Below, one piece after another: positions 7,624 to 15,754 of a stretch of 20,188 nucleotides of DNA. The notes under the pieces were generated by a model. The model was not told the DNA's origin. It did not search any database and saw nothing but the letters and a program-made list of their open reading frames with translations. Position 1 is the stretch's first letter; every line of letters starts with the position of its first letter. The position numbers were made by a program, and so were the translations under genes. Origin of the DNA: SIG78 sp045533055 (GTDB taxonomy: Bacteria; Verrucomicrobiota; Lentisphaeria; Victivallales; Victivallaceae); assembly GCA_045533055.1 (NCBI GenBank), contig JAZSHD010000251.1, forward strand, positions 1 through 20,188. Direction: 5' to 3'.

Positions 7624-9417
7624 TTATTTTTCCAGCTTTTTACGCAGCCAGCCGTAAATAGAATCTGCAACCTGATAACCGCCTTCCAGATTGGGGTGCA
7701 GTGCATTTACGTCCATAATAAATGAACCTTTGCTGCGGCCGTGATGCGGACGGGACTTCTTTATGTAACTGTTTACCGAATCAATATTGTGATGGATGGC
7801 AACAAGTTCGATTGCCGGATCGTTCAGCTCTTTCACCAGCTTGCTGATCTCGCGGTTGTACCGTTGGATGTTGCGGCGGTACTGGTAACGGCTCTGGCTG
7901 CAATTATAGTTGTATCCGAACGCATCCTGCGAACAGCCAACCTGACCGGTAGTAACAGCAATCTTGGATTCCGGAGCGTGTTTCCGTAACGCGGCAAGCA
8001 GAGTACGGGCATTTTTCATCGAAATGGCTATATATTCATCAAGCCGTGATGCAGAAGCACTGAATACATCGTTGCCACCAAGTTCAATGATGATGTACTC
8101 CGGGGATTTACCGTTGTTGATGCGTTTGAGCCACATGGGTATATCCAACACCGGCTTGCCGTTTTCCAGACGCAGCAGCGGACTGCGCATACGGTAATCG
8201 TCGGATTTCGGCACATTTATAACGCCCAAAGCAAGCATCTGTTCGCGTTCGGCTTTATCCTGAATGCCGTTGACCACATGGATACTGTACTTCCAGCGTT
8301 TCAGGAAGTCGCCCCAGGCAAAACCGCCGTAAGCATCGTGTGCCATATCGCCGGGTTGGGGGATTTTGCCGGAAGGCGTGTAGCTGCCCACCGGTACATA
8401 GTTGACAAAACCGCTCTGTTTCATTATATCACGCAAACGTTCCGGGTATTGACAAAGCAGCAGCGAGTCACCCAGCAATGCCAGACGGATCGGCTTTTTG
8501 TACTCTTTGGGTTCGCGTGCAACATAAATTTTTGTTTTGCCGGAAATCACCAGACCATGATCGTTGAACAGACGCATTTCAAGTTCAAAAGTTTTTCCGG
8601 CATCTTCTTTCCGCGGAGTCCACGCCCAGCGGTTGGTGTAGTGTTTGCCGACGGGACATTTTACTTCAACAGCATAAGCGTTGATGTTGGCGGTATCGAC
8701 CACATTTTCAAAGAAGATATTAGTTTCAATGCGCGGCGCAGCATAGATCATTTCCGGCAGCACCAGATACATTCCAAATGGAGTGATCGCAGTGCGGACT
8801 TCGTTCGGCAGCCCCGGCAACTGCTGTACGGCGGTTTTGCTTTCCGCTTTGGCTGCATGGGCTGCTGCCGGAGCAGAACCTTTGGCAATAAGTTTAAACT
8901 TTACATCGTCAATTTCCAGAAAACCCTTCTGATTGCTGCGGTAAAATGCGATTATCACATCGCCGGCAACTGCATCTTCACGGAGTTTCAATGTATCGGT
9001 AAACTTCTGCCACTTACCGGTCAGAGTTTTATCCCACACGCTGCGGTGAGTGTAAAACGCGACTTTTCCGGTACGGGCATTTTTTACTTTGTAGAGCATG
9101 AGCATACCGAATTTGGCATCGCTTCCGCCGCGGACGGTTGCAGAAAGTTCCACCGTTGAATTGGCAATATCCTGCACTTTGGTTGTAAATCCCAACACAC
9201 CGTAACCGTCGTCAAAATGCAGAAAATACTTACCGTCAGCGGCATCGCCGGATTGCAGCTTACCTCGTCGAATCTTGGCGTCTTTTGCCCAACCGTCGGG
9301 CCAATCTCCAACCGCGTTGAGCTTTTCAAATGATCCGTTAGGCAGCGCAATCTTATCTATTGCCATTGCCGGAGAAAAACAGGCAGCAGCCAATAATAAC
9401 AGACTTAACTTTTTCAT
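7624..9417 (-). CDS. Secreted SGNH/GDSL esterase with N-terminal carbohydrate-binding domain
   Basis: This 597-residue protein starts at the ATG at 9417-9415, giving MKKLSLLLLAAACFSPAMA, a clear signal peptide. An in-frame start further upstream (9489) lies inside the preceding gene and would spoil this signal. Residues about 23-175 look like a CBM4/9-type jelly roll (P-N-G-S-F-E, ending EIDDVKFKL), followed by an Ala/Lys-rich linker (about 178-200). The C-terminal half is an SGNH hydrolase: block I LLGDS with S318, a block II Gly in YGGF, block III GGND with N449, and block V D569-x-x-x-x-H574. D569 to H574 is longer than the classic D-x-x-H spacing. Likely activity is removal of acetyl or similar ester groups from glycans outside the cytoplasm. 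It is the last gene of the minus-strand operon, 16 nt after the oxidoreductase. Confidence 0.82.
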   Translation of the reverse strand: MKKLSLLLLAAACFSPAMAIDKIALPNGSFEKLNAVGDWPDGWAKDAKIRRGKLQSGDAADGKYFLHFDDGYGVLGFTTKVQDIANSTVELSATVRGGSDAKFGMLMLYKVKNARTGKVAFYTHRSVWDKTLTGKWQKFTDTLKLREDAVAGDVIIAFYRSNQKGFLEIDDVKFKLIAKGSAPAAAHAAKAESKTAVQQLPGLPNEVRTAITPFGMYLVLPEMIYAAPRIETNIFFENVVDTANINAYAVEVKCPVGKHYTNRWAWTPRKEDAGKTFELEMRLFNDHGLVISGKTKIYVAREPKEYKKPIRLALLGDSLLLCQYPERLRDIMKQSGFVNYVPVGSYTPSGKIPQPGDMAHDAYGGFAWGDFLKRWKYSIHVVNGIQDKAEREQMLALGVINVPKSDDYRMRSPLLRLENGKPVLDIPMWLKRINNGKSPEYIIIELGGNDVFSASASRLDEYIAISMKNARTLLAALRKHAPESKIAVTTGQVGCSQDAFGYNYNCSQSRYQYRRNIQRYNREISKLVKELNDPAIELVAIHHNIDSVNSYIKKSRPHHGRSKGSFIMDVNALHPNLEGGYQVADSIYGWLRKKLEK

Positions 9418-9433
9418 AAGTATCTCACTTGTT

Positions 9434-10612
9434 TTAATTGTTTTTGAAATATTGCGGCAGCCCGGTCTTTTTGGATTCCAACAGCGCAAAAGCTATGTCG
9501 TTTGCCAGTTTACCGGCGTTGCCGTCGGCGGTTTGCGGTTCCTGCCCGGTCATACAGCAATAACAGAAATGCTGAAAAGCCTCGATCCAGCCTTTGGCAA
9601 CCTGAAAATTACGGTCGTACCAGGGCAGATCTTTCATATCCTGATACAATGCTTCGATCTGTTCCAGAAATGGCTGCTCTTTAAATGCAAGCTGTACCGG
9701 CGGAAGCTTTTGCGAAGGGCTTCTGTCCGGTTCCACTATCCGGCTCTGGAAGGCATGCCATGAGTCAAAACCGTATTGCAAGATCATATCGTCGGCAGGA
9801 CAACGGGTCGGGGCAAAAAGATAATCATGTTCATTTTCGATCCCCCGTACCCGCATATCAGTAAAGTCACGGATGCTGATAGCTCCGCCGGATGAAAATA
9901 CTTCCATAAGCTCTTTTTCCATCAAAGCTGCTCCGGCATGGGAGGTGCAGGTAAAAACAAAGCGTGAGCCATCGCGGTATTCGAGTATGGATATATCGTT
10001 TTCATCGCTTGTTCCGCTCATAAAGACCCGTTCCGGCAATTCCCCCATTATAAAGCTGATCAGGTCAAGGTGGTGGCAGCCTTCGTATACGATATGTGCC
10101 CGGTTGTGATAAAACTTGTCGTGAGGGTTGGTTTTATATCCGCCATTGGATTGCAGCCGGTAATTGATGATCCATGGCCGGGGCATTTTTTCCTGCATTA
10201 TCTTCATAGCTTTCTGCACCGCCGGAGCAAAACGGCGATTGAACCCGATAGCCAGTTTGCCCGGATTGCGTTTTTCGGCAGCCAGAACCAGTGCGGCTTC
10301 TTCGTCGCTTTCGCACATGGGTTTTTCGCACCAGACCCATTTGCCGGCATCCAGAGCTTCCACGATCAAAGCTGCGTGAGTATCCTGCCTGGTGCCGATA
10401 ACTACCAGCGGTATATTTTCATCGGCAAGGAGCTTTTTGTAATCTGTGGTGGTATAGCCTATATTGTATTTTTTCCGGTGTGCAGCCAACAAATCTTCGT
10501 TGAGATCGGCAATGGCAGCTATATTGATAAAATCAGTTTCTCCGGCGGTTTTCAGGTGGGTTGCCGAGATGAATGCACCAGCCCCGATAAAACCAACATT
10601 GATTTTTTGCAT
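9434..10612 (-). CDS. Gfo/Idh/MocA-family oxidoreductase
   Basis: This 392-residue protein lacks a signal peptide and should be cytoplasmic. It has the N-terminal NAD(P)-binding Rossmann fold (V-G-F-I-G10-A-G-A-F-I-S-A-T-H19, with acidic D37 after the second strand: IAAIADLN), the family hallmark C-E96-K97-P98, and in the second domain E-G-C-H180-H181-L-D183, matching the conserved catalytic His region. These enzymes oxidise or reduce hydroxyl/keto groups of sugars, inositols or uronates; the substrate here is unknown. The gap to the upstream giant hydrolase gene is only 6 nt, and the ribosome site AAAGGA lies inside that gene's last codons, so the two are probably translationally coupled. 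In this operon it may process the sugar released by the exported enzymes. Confidence 0.87.
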   Translation of the reverse strand: MQKINVGFIGAGAFISATHLKTAGETDFINIAAIADLNEDLLAAHRKKYNIGYTTTDYKKLLADENIPLVVIGTRQDTHAALIVEALDAGKWVWCEKPMCESDEEAALVLAAEKRNPGKLAIGFNRRFAPAVQKAMKIMQEKMPRPWIINYRLQSNGGYKTNPHDKFYHNRAHIVYEGCHHLDLISFIMGELPERVFMSGTSDENDISILEYRDGSRFVFTCTSHAGAALMEKELMEVFSSGGAISIRDFTDMRVRGIENEHDYLFAPTRCPADDMILQYGFDSWHAFQSRIVEPDRSPSQKLPPVQLAFKEQPFLEQIEALYQDMKDLPWYDRNFQVAKGWIEAFQHFCYCCMTGQEPQTADGNAGKLANDIAFALLESKKTGLPQYFKNN

Positions 10613-10618
10613 TTTAAC

Positions 10619-13600
10619 TTATTCCTTTTCAATATGCAGCATCTGCTGCGGTTTTATTTGATATTTTTTGCCGTTAAGCATAAAAAATCCATCAAAGTCG
10701 CTGTCGGTATTACTGACATAAATACTTTTGCCGTAAACAGCATAACGGATATTGCCGGAGGTTGTTACACGCAAATCAGCGGGTTGTTCGCCACGCATGA
10801 GCACACTCATTACATAGCACATGGTATCGAAGAGAGCCGGATGACCGGGAAACTTTTCGCTGTTGATGAAGATCGCATGCCCCTTGCCGAGCTTATGCTC
10901 CAGAATTACCGGTACCTGCTCCTCTTTTTTATCCGCTGCTGCGGTAAAATTCTTGCTGCACAAAGCCAGCACATCTGCTTTGTTTTCCACAATATTGCCC
11001 GCAAAGTATGTACCGTTGCTGGAAAACTTTGCATCGCTGTCCAAGCCCCAGTTCACCCACTGGTATCTGCCGTTGGCGGAGCTGTTGCGGGGAAATTTTA
11101 TACCGGTTATCTCCACCGGCGATCTGCCTTGGAGCTTTACACCGAAAAGTTTGCTGAAATCACCGTTATTGTAAATTTTCATTGGTTCATTGCGTTTGAT
11201 GTTGGTACGCATCTGTGCCAGAGTCATGACCAGAGTTCCGCCATTTTCCACAAATTTGCAGAGCTTGTTGTAAAACTCATCGGTCATGGTGTTCCAGCCG
11301 GGGATCACAATAAGTTTGTAGCGGTCAAGTTTTTCTGCCGGGGTGTCGGCGGGAATGATGTCATACATACCGCAGGGCGGCTGACCGGAGTTGTCATTAT
11401 TACCCAGATTGTCATGGTTGAACCAACTGCTTTTCCGGTAGACCATATCGGTAAGTTTCCAGCCCTGTTCAGCTTCGCCTACGGCAAAATCCGGCGTGAA
11501 TTGCCCCCAGACATTGTATGCCCACAAACCGGGCCAGCCATCCAGATTGCCTTGCATGAACGCCATGGGCGTTTCAGGCCCGCCGGTGGGGCGTTCATCG
11601 ACTTCGCAGAAATCTTTGAAATCACGCATGATATTGCGGAATCTTACGCAGCGGGGATCTTCCCGGCGGATATTGTATCCGTAAAATGGCCACCCGAAGT
11701 GACCGGATTCGCTGAAGATCGCACTGAACCCTGCCATGTAAGCAAAGTTGAGTGCATTCTGGAACCTTTTAAAAAAGAGTTCATCCCATGTTGCCCCGCC
11801 ATACCAGCCGTGGGCGATAAGGGTATTGAATTTTTTCATGCCGTAGGCACGGCTTGCCCCCCGAAACGCCGAAGCCAGCCGTTCCGGGTCACCGGGCATC
11901 ATTTCCAACTGAAAAGTATCAAAAATTTTATTTTCTGCCGAAGGAAAACTCATGCAGGAACATACACTCAAAAACGGGCCGTTGCCGTAAGCATGTTCTT
12001 TGCTGCTGTATTCCCGGAGTTGAGCGTAGTAATTTTCCCGGGCCTCTACAAGATCTTTAGCGGGTTTGAGCTTGCCGTATACCCGGATCACGGAGTTTTC
12101 CGGCCAATAGACCATACCGCCGAATTCGCCGAGGATCTCACGCCCCAGATAGAGCTCACCGGCAGCTTTGAGCAGATCGGCGATCTCGGCGGGTTTCATA
12201 AAGTTGTCGTAGAACTTTTCCACCGGCTTCTGGAACTGTGCAGCATCCCGGTCGACTATCTCCTGAATGATAAACGGGGTTTTGTTTTTTATGCACTCCT
12301 GGATGCGTTCACGCAAGCCCTGACCGGTGCGGGTGTAAAAGCGGAAGGCGTTGCCGATAGCTTCCGCTTGCGGGTCGTTATATTTGCTTGACCGGGTGGG
12401 CCCGATCAGGACTTTCGGATACTTCCGGCTGGTTTTAATTACTTTTTTTTTTGCCGCTTCAGCTTTCTGAACGGCTTCTTCGGCAGGAGTGGCGGCGCCC
12501 TGCAGTACAATGGCACAGGTATTGTTCCAGTCTTTGAGCTTTACCTCGACTTCAAACTTGCCATTTTCCAGAGCTTTGACCGCGGCAACTTTGTTGGCAT
12601 CCATCGCTTTGCCGAATTCATCAAAAGCGGCGATGGTATGGGGCTTGCGATCCACCACAAATTTGCGGGATACCGCCGTAATGATGCGTTCTTTGCCGAT
12701 AACAAAACCTTCGCCCAGCTCCACCGGAGTCATGGGGAACATATAGTTGACGATTTCGTAGCACTCCGCAGCGGTACTCCATGAATAATGTATATAGAGC
12801 AAGCCGTGGCGTAAACCGCAGATAAAAGCACGGTTATACATTCTGGCAAAGTTTTTGTTGTCTTTGGTGAACAATCCCGGACGGGTCCCCAGCAGCATGG
12901 GGCTGGGACTCATCTGGGCAAATGCCTGAAGCCGGAAGGTGTTGGGTTTGGCATCGCCCATAAGCATTGCTCCGAGGTTTTCGCAGTCGGTTTCGTAAAA
13001 ACGCATACCACCGGCTTCGGCTTCGCTGCTGGTTACCGGCTGGGTGTTGGCAAGGAATACTTTACCCCGGTCAAGCACCTGACGGATGATCTTTGCCCGG
13101 GATGGCCCGCAAGCGTAACCTACATCAAAGACCTTCTGTTTGATGGTGCCGTCGGCATTGAGAACCACGCTTCTGCCATCCCAGCGGTCATAACTGGTGC
13201 GGTCTTTGGCTGTGGTCATGGCGTACATGGTGCCGTTGGCAAACTGATCCATGTAAATACCGTCTACGCCGCACTCTTTGATGAGCCATTTGATCTGTTC
13301 GATGATTTTCTTTTCGTAAGCATTGTTTTTGTAGGCGTAAACCAGCAGCGAAAACACATTGTCGTTGCCGTTGGGGTAATACATATCCACAATGGCTCTG
13401 CCGTCGGCACTGCGCAGTATGCTGTCGCCGAAAGGAGTATTTTTTTCGATGATCTCCGTAGCTTCTTTGCTGATGATCTCGCCATATTTGCCGTTCAGAC
13501 TGCTGCCGGCTTTGGGCAGCAGATGACCGTCTTTAATTTTGTCCACATCCAGAAAATGAGGACTCATCTCCATTTTTGCCAGCAGCTTGAATCCGGGATG

Positions 13601-15094
13601 CAGTTTCCGGCATTTTTCCCGGGCGGCATGGTAGATTTTTTTGTATTCACTGCGGGGCAAATTCAGAGCTTTTTTGCTGCCGTATTCAAACCAGTCGGCA
13701 TCCCGGCTGGTGCCGACACGCAGCTGGATACCTTGCGAATAGGGTCTGACACCCAGCGAAATGGGCCCGTTCAGGGTGCGGTTCATGTTCAGAGCATGAC
13801 GCAGAGTGTTGATAAATTCAAAGTAATCGCTCCGCTCTGTCAGCACGACCAGCTGGGTCTGGGTGTAGGTTTCTCCGGGTTTGATCCCGACGGGGTTACG
13901 CCAATCAACGCTGTTGCCGGCAACTTTTGCCAGCTCAAGATGACAGCGGAATGCATCGTCGTAAGCCATGACTCCAAACCCGGATTTTTCGCCTCTGATA
14001 TAGAGTGTGGGGTTGGCTCCCACGCCGGTTTCAGCGGTAACGCCTTGCATACCTGCCATATAAAGATCGTTGGGCTTGATCCTCGCAGCAGATACTGCAT
14101 TAAAATAACTGTAAACGCCCATATCCTGCCCGGTGAGATTGGTCACAGCGTCGGTGATTTCCAGCAATTCGCCTTTGAATTTGATCTTACGCACCACTTT
14201 GCGTTCGGCAGTGGCGGCAGAAATCGTAAGTTCATTGCCGTTTTTGCGGACAGATGCTTTCCAGCCGGAACGGTTTTTGCTGTTTTCTGTTGAAAAACGG
14301 TCGAACTTCATCTTGCCTTTTGCCGGATAAGAGTACGCCGCCGAGCAGTAATACTTTTCGCCGTTGCGTTCAAGGATCAAGCCCCCGGCAGCGGTTGCTG
14401 TAACTTGAACTTTGCCATTGCTGATTTGAGCGGCAGCCGGAGCGGCTTTGATTTTGACCAGCGGCTGTGCCGGACGCATTTTATCAGCGGCATCTTTATC
14501 CATATAAATGATTTCCGCATCTTTGACCGTCAGCGGAGCAACCAGTCCACCGCAAAGCCGTTTTATCAAATTGTTGCTAACTGTCAGTTTATTTTCTTTA
14601 GCTGACTCAATACGGTCATCCAATCCGACTTCAATGTAATTTACCCGATCGGATATATCAAGGCTATACCAGTAGCCTTCTTCCCGCGGGGCAATAATGC
14701 GGCTATCCAGCTCGCCGGAGCCGGGGCCTGCCATTACCAGCAGACCGTTGGATTTATCCCACCATGCCCGTTCCCCGTCCATCATGATCATGCTTTTGCC
14801 GCGACGCAGCAGCCGTTCTTCACCGGCAGCGGTAAAGCGGGTGAGCTGCTGACCGTTCAAAATCAGCGATGTCAGACTGTTCCAACCGGCAGTCGGTTTT
14901 ATGTTGAAAAAAATGCGGCATTGCAATATGGGGATTTTTCCCTCGATTTTTTTCAGTGCGGCAAATTTGACCACCGCAGAATTGGGTTGAGCGGCTATGG
15001 GCAGAACCGTATCCGGCAGTTTTATGGAATCTGCGGCAAAGCAAAAGCCCCCCAGCCCCAGCAGAATTGCAGGGATGATTCGTTTGATAAACAT
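10619..15094 (-). CDS. Giant exported double hydrolase-like protein (DUF6259-like half plus second barrel half)
   Basis: This 1491-residue protein has a signal peptide (MFIKRIIPAILLGLGGFCFA, cut before A21). Residues about 40-200 form a domain shared with the small protein encoded just upstream in the operon. About 215-480 look like a beta-sandwich of mutarotase-like type. About 480-790 resemble the DUF6259 barrel, with CGVDGIYMDQF where D616 is a likely catalytic residue. A Lys/Ala-rich linker (about 868-892) contains an A10 tract. The second half, about 895-1250, looks like another barrel (F-S-E-S-G-H-F-G-W-P-F near 1150). It continues with an amidotransferase-like fold (L-D-R-Y-K-L-I-V-I-P-G-W-N near 1258, V-E-N-G-G-T-L-V-M), as in the trimerisation domain of GH42 enzymes, and a short C-terminal sandwich. 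The start has AGGA 8 nt upstream. Glycoside hydrolase activity is inferred from fold-like features. The substrate is unknown. Confidence 0.7.
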   Translation of the reverse strand: MFIKRIIPAILLGLGGFCFAADSIKLPDTVLPIAAQPNSAVVKFAALKKIEGKIPILQCRIFFNIKPTAGWNSLTSLILNGQQLTRFTAAGEERLLRRGKSMIMMDGERAWWDKSNGLLVMAGPGSGELDSRIIAPREEGYWYSLDISDRVNYIEVGLDDRIESAKENKLTVSNNLIKRLCGGLVAPLTVKDAEIIYMDKDAADKMRPAQPLVKIKAAPAAAQISNGKVQVTATAAGGLILERNGEKYYCSAAYSYPAKGKMKFDRFSTENSKNRSGWKASVRKNGNELTISAATAERKVVRKIKFKGELLEITDAVTNLTGQDMGVYSYFNAVSAARIKPNDLYMAGMQGVTAETGVGANPTLYIRGEKSGFGVMAYDDAFRCHLELAKVAGNSVDWRNPVGIKPGETYTQTQLVVLTERSDYFEFINTLRHALNMNRTLNGPISLGVRPYSQGIQLRVGTSRDADWFEYGSKKALNLPRSEYKKIYHAAREKCRKLHPGFKLLAKMEMSPHFLDVDKIKDGHLLPKAGSSLNGKYGEIISKEATEIIEKNTPFGDSILRSADGRAIVDMYYPNGNDNVFSLLVYAYKNNAYEKKIIEQIKWLIKECGVDGIYMDQFANGTMYAMTTAKDRTSYDRWDGRSVVLNADGTIKQKVFDVGYACGPSRAKIIRQVLDRGKVFLANTQPVTSSEAEAGGMRFYETDCENLGAMLMGDAKPNTFRLQAFAQMSPSPMLLGTRPGLFTKDNKNFARMYNRAFICGLRHGLLYIHYSWSTAAECYEIVNYMFPMTPVELGEGFVIGKERIITAVSRKFVVDRKPHTIAAFDEFGKAMDANKVAAVKALENGKFEVEVKLKDWNNTCAIVLQGAATPAEEAVQKAEAAKKKVIKTSRKYPKVLIGPTRSSKYNDPQAEAIGNAFRFYTRTGQGLRERIQECIKNKTPFIIQEIVDRDAAQFQKPVEKFYDNFMKPAEIADLLKAAGELYLGREILGEFGGMVYWPENSVIRVYGKLKPAKDLVEARENYYAQLREYSSKEHAYGNGPFLSVCSCMSFPSAENKIFDTFQLEMMPGDPERLASAFRGASRAYGMKKFNTLIAHGWYGGATWDELFFKRFQNALNFAYMAGFSAIFSESGHFGWPFYGYNIRREDPRCVRFRNIMRDFKDFCEVDERPTGGPETPMAFMQGNLDGWPGLWAYNVWGQFTPDFAVGEAEQGWKLTDMVYRKSSWFNHDNLGNNDNSGQPPCGMYDIIPADTPAEKLDRYKLIVIPGWNTMTDEFYNKLCKFVENGGTLVMTLAQMRTNIKRNEPMKIYNNGDFSKLFGVKLQGRSPVEITGIKFPRNSSANGRYQWVNWGLDSDAKFSSNGTYFAGNIVENKADVLALCSKNFTAAADKKEEQVPVILEHKLGKGHAIFINSEKFPGHPALFDTMCYVMSVLMRGEQPADLRVTTSGNIRYAVYGKSIYVSNTDSDFDGFFMLNGKKYQIKPQQMLHIEKE
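12443..12452 (-). other. A10 homopolymer tract at the inter-domain linker of the giant hydrolase
   Basis: On the coding strand codons 881-884 read GCA AAA AAA AAA and continue GTA ATT AAA. Loss of one A gives AAG TAA, and gain of one A gives AGT AAT TAA, so both alternative frames stop within three codons. Slippage by RNA polymerase, or a ribosomal frameshift, would release a protein of about 885 residues holding only the DUF6259-like half. This is a sequence observation; whether slippage occurs is not known. Confidence 0.4.
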
Positions 15095-15125
15095 GATTTT
15101 ATTCCTGTACTGTATTAATCGGATT

Positions 15126-15716
15126 TTACTTTTCAGCAGTAAGTTTGATATCGCTGATGTTTACAATAAACTCATATTTGGGGTTTTTGAAGATATTCCG
15201 CATGGCATAAAGCAGACGCACATTGTGCAAAGTCAGATAATTCTCCCGTTCAGCAGAAACCATATTGCTTACATCAAATTTACAGGTAAACCCCTGTTCC
15301 CGATCACTGGTGATACGCTTGTCCATAGACAAAGCAGTATCTTTGGCGTAAAAGATCAATGCGTGATTTTTGTTATCCAAGAGCGGCATTTTTTCAATAC
15401 CGCCTTTGCCGAAATCGGCAATGATCTCTTTGCGGATAAGTGCATTGTCATTGGTCACAGGTTTACCGTTCAACCGCACCATCAAGGCACGGGTCCAGCC
15501 GGCATTGCTGCTTGACGGTATCCAGGCTTTGAATGTAAGGATGGCTTTTTCGCCCTCTTTGAGTTCCATAGCAGGGAGTTTGATCGTTTTGAAAGCATTC
15601 CCCGTATTGTTGGCGTGTACTGCAACGATTTCCGGTTGAGCAGGAGCTTCGGCACCATTGAGCATGGCAACACTCAAAGCAGCAGTTATGGCGGCAAACA
15701 ACATTTTCATTTTCAT
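15126..15716 (-). CDS. Small secreted protein related to the N-terminal domain of the giant hydrolase
   Basis: This 196-residue protein has a signal peptide (cut near N20-G-A22/E23). I do not recognise a named family. Its body aligns by eye with residues about 40-195 of the next gene's product, sharing in order A-G-W (72-74 here), L-N-G (82-84), D-x-R-I (132-135), R-E-x-G (139-142), D-[IV]-S (148-150) and E-N-x-L-T (158-162). The pattern of beta strands and the final N-I-S-D-I-K-L suggests a jelly-roll-type sandwich, perhaps carbohydrate-binding. The gap to the giant hydrolase gene is 31 nt and to the prepilin-like gene 38 nt, so it belongs to the same operon. AAAGGG lies 8 nt before the ATG at 15716, with in-frame ATGs also at 15710 and 15704. 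Confidence 0.7.
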   Translation of the reverse strand: MKMKMLFAAITAALSVAMLNGAEAPAQPEIVAVHANNTGNAFKTIKLPAMELKEGEKAILTFKAWIPSSSNAGWTRALMVRLNGKPVTNDNALIRKEIIADFGKGGIEKMPLLDNKNHALIFYAKDTALSMDKRITSDREQGFTCKFDVSNMVSAERENYLTLHNVRLLYAMRNIFKNPKYEFIVNISDIKLTAEK

Positions 15717-15754
15717 TTTTCTTACCCTTTCTTTATATTACTGGTTGTATAGTA

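Noticed and set aside
9418..9489. Longer N-terminus for the SGNH esterase (start at 9489)
   Set aside because: It would place 24 residues ahead of a clear signal peptide and start inside the upstream gene. The ATG at 9417 gives an ordinary exported protein.
10070..12391. A 773-codon open frame on the plus strand opposite the giant hydrolase gene
   Set aside because: It lies wholly antisense to a well-supported gene with signal peptide, motifs and operon context. Its translation is low in recognisable motifs and rich in Phe, His and Ile, as expected of a complementary-strand shadow.
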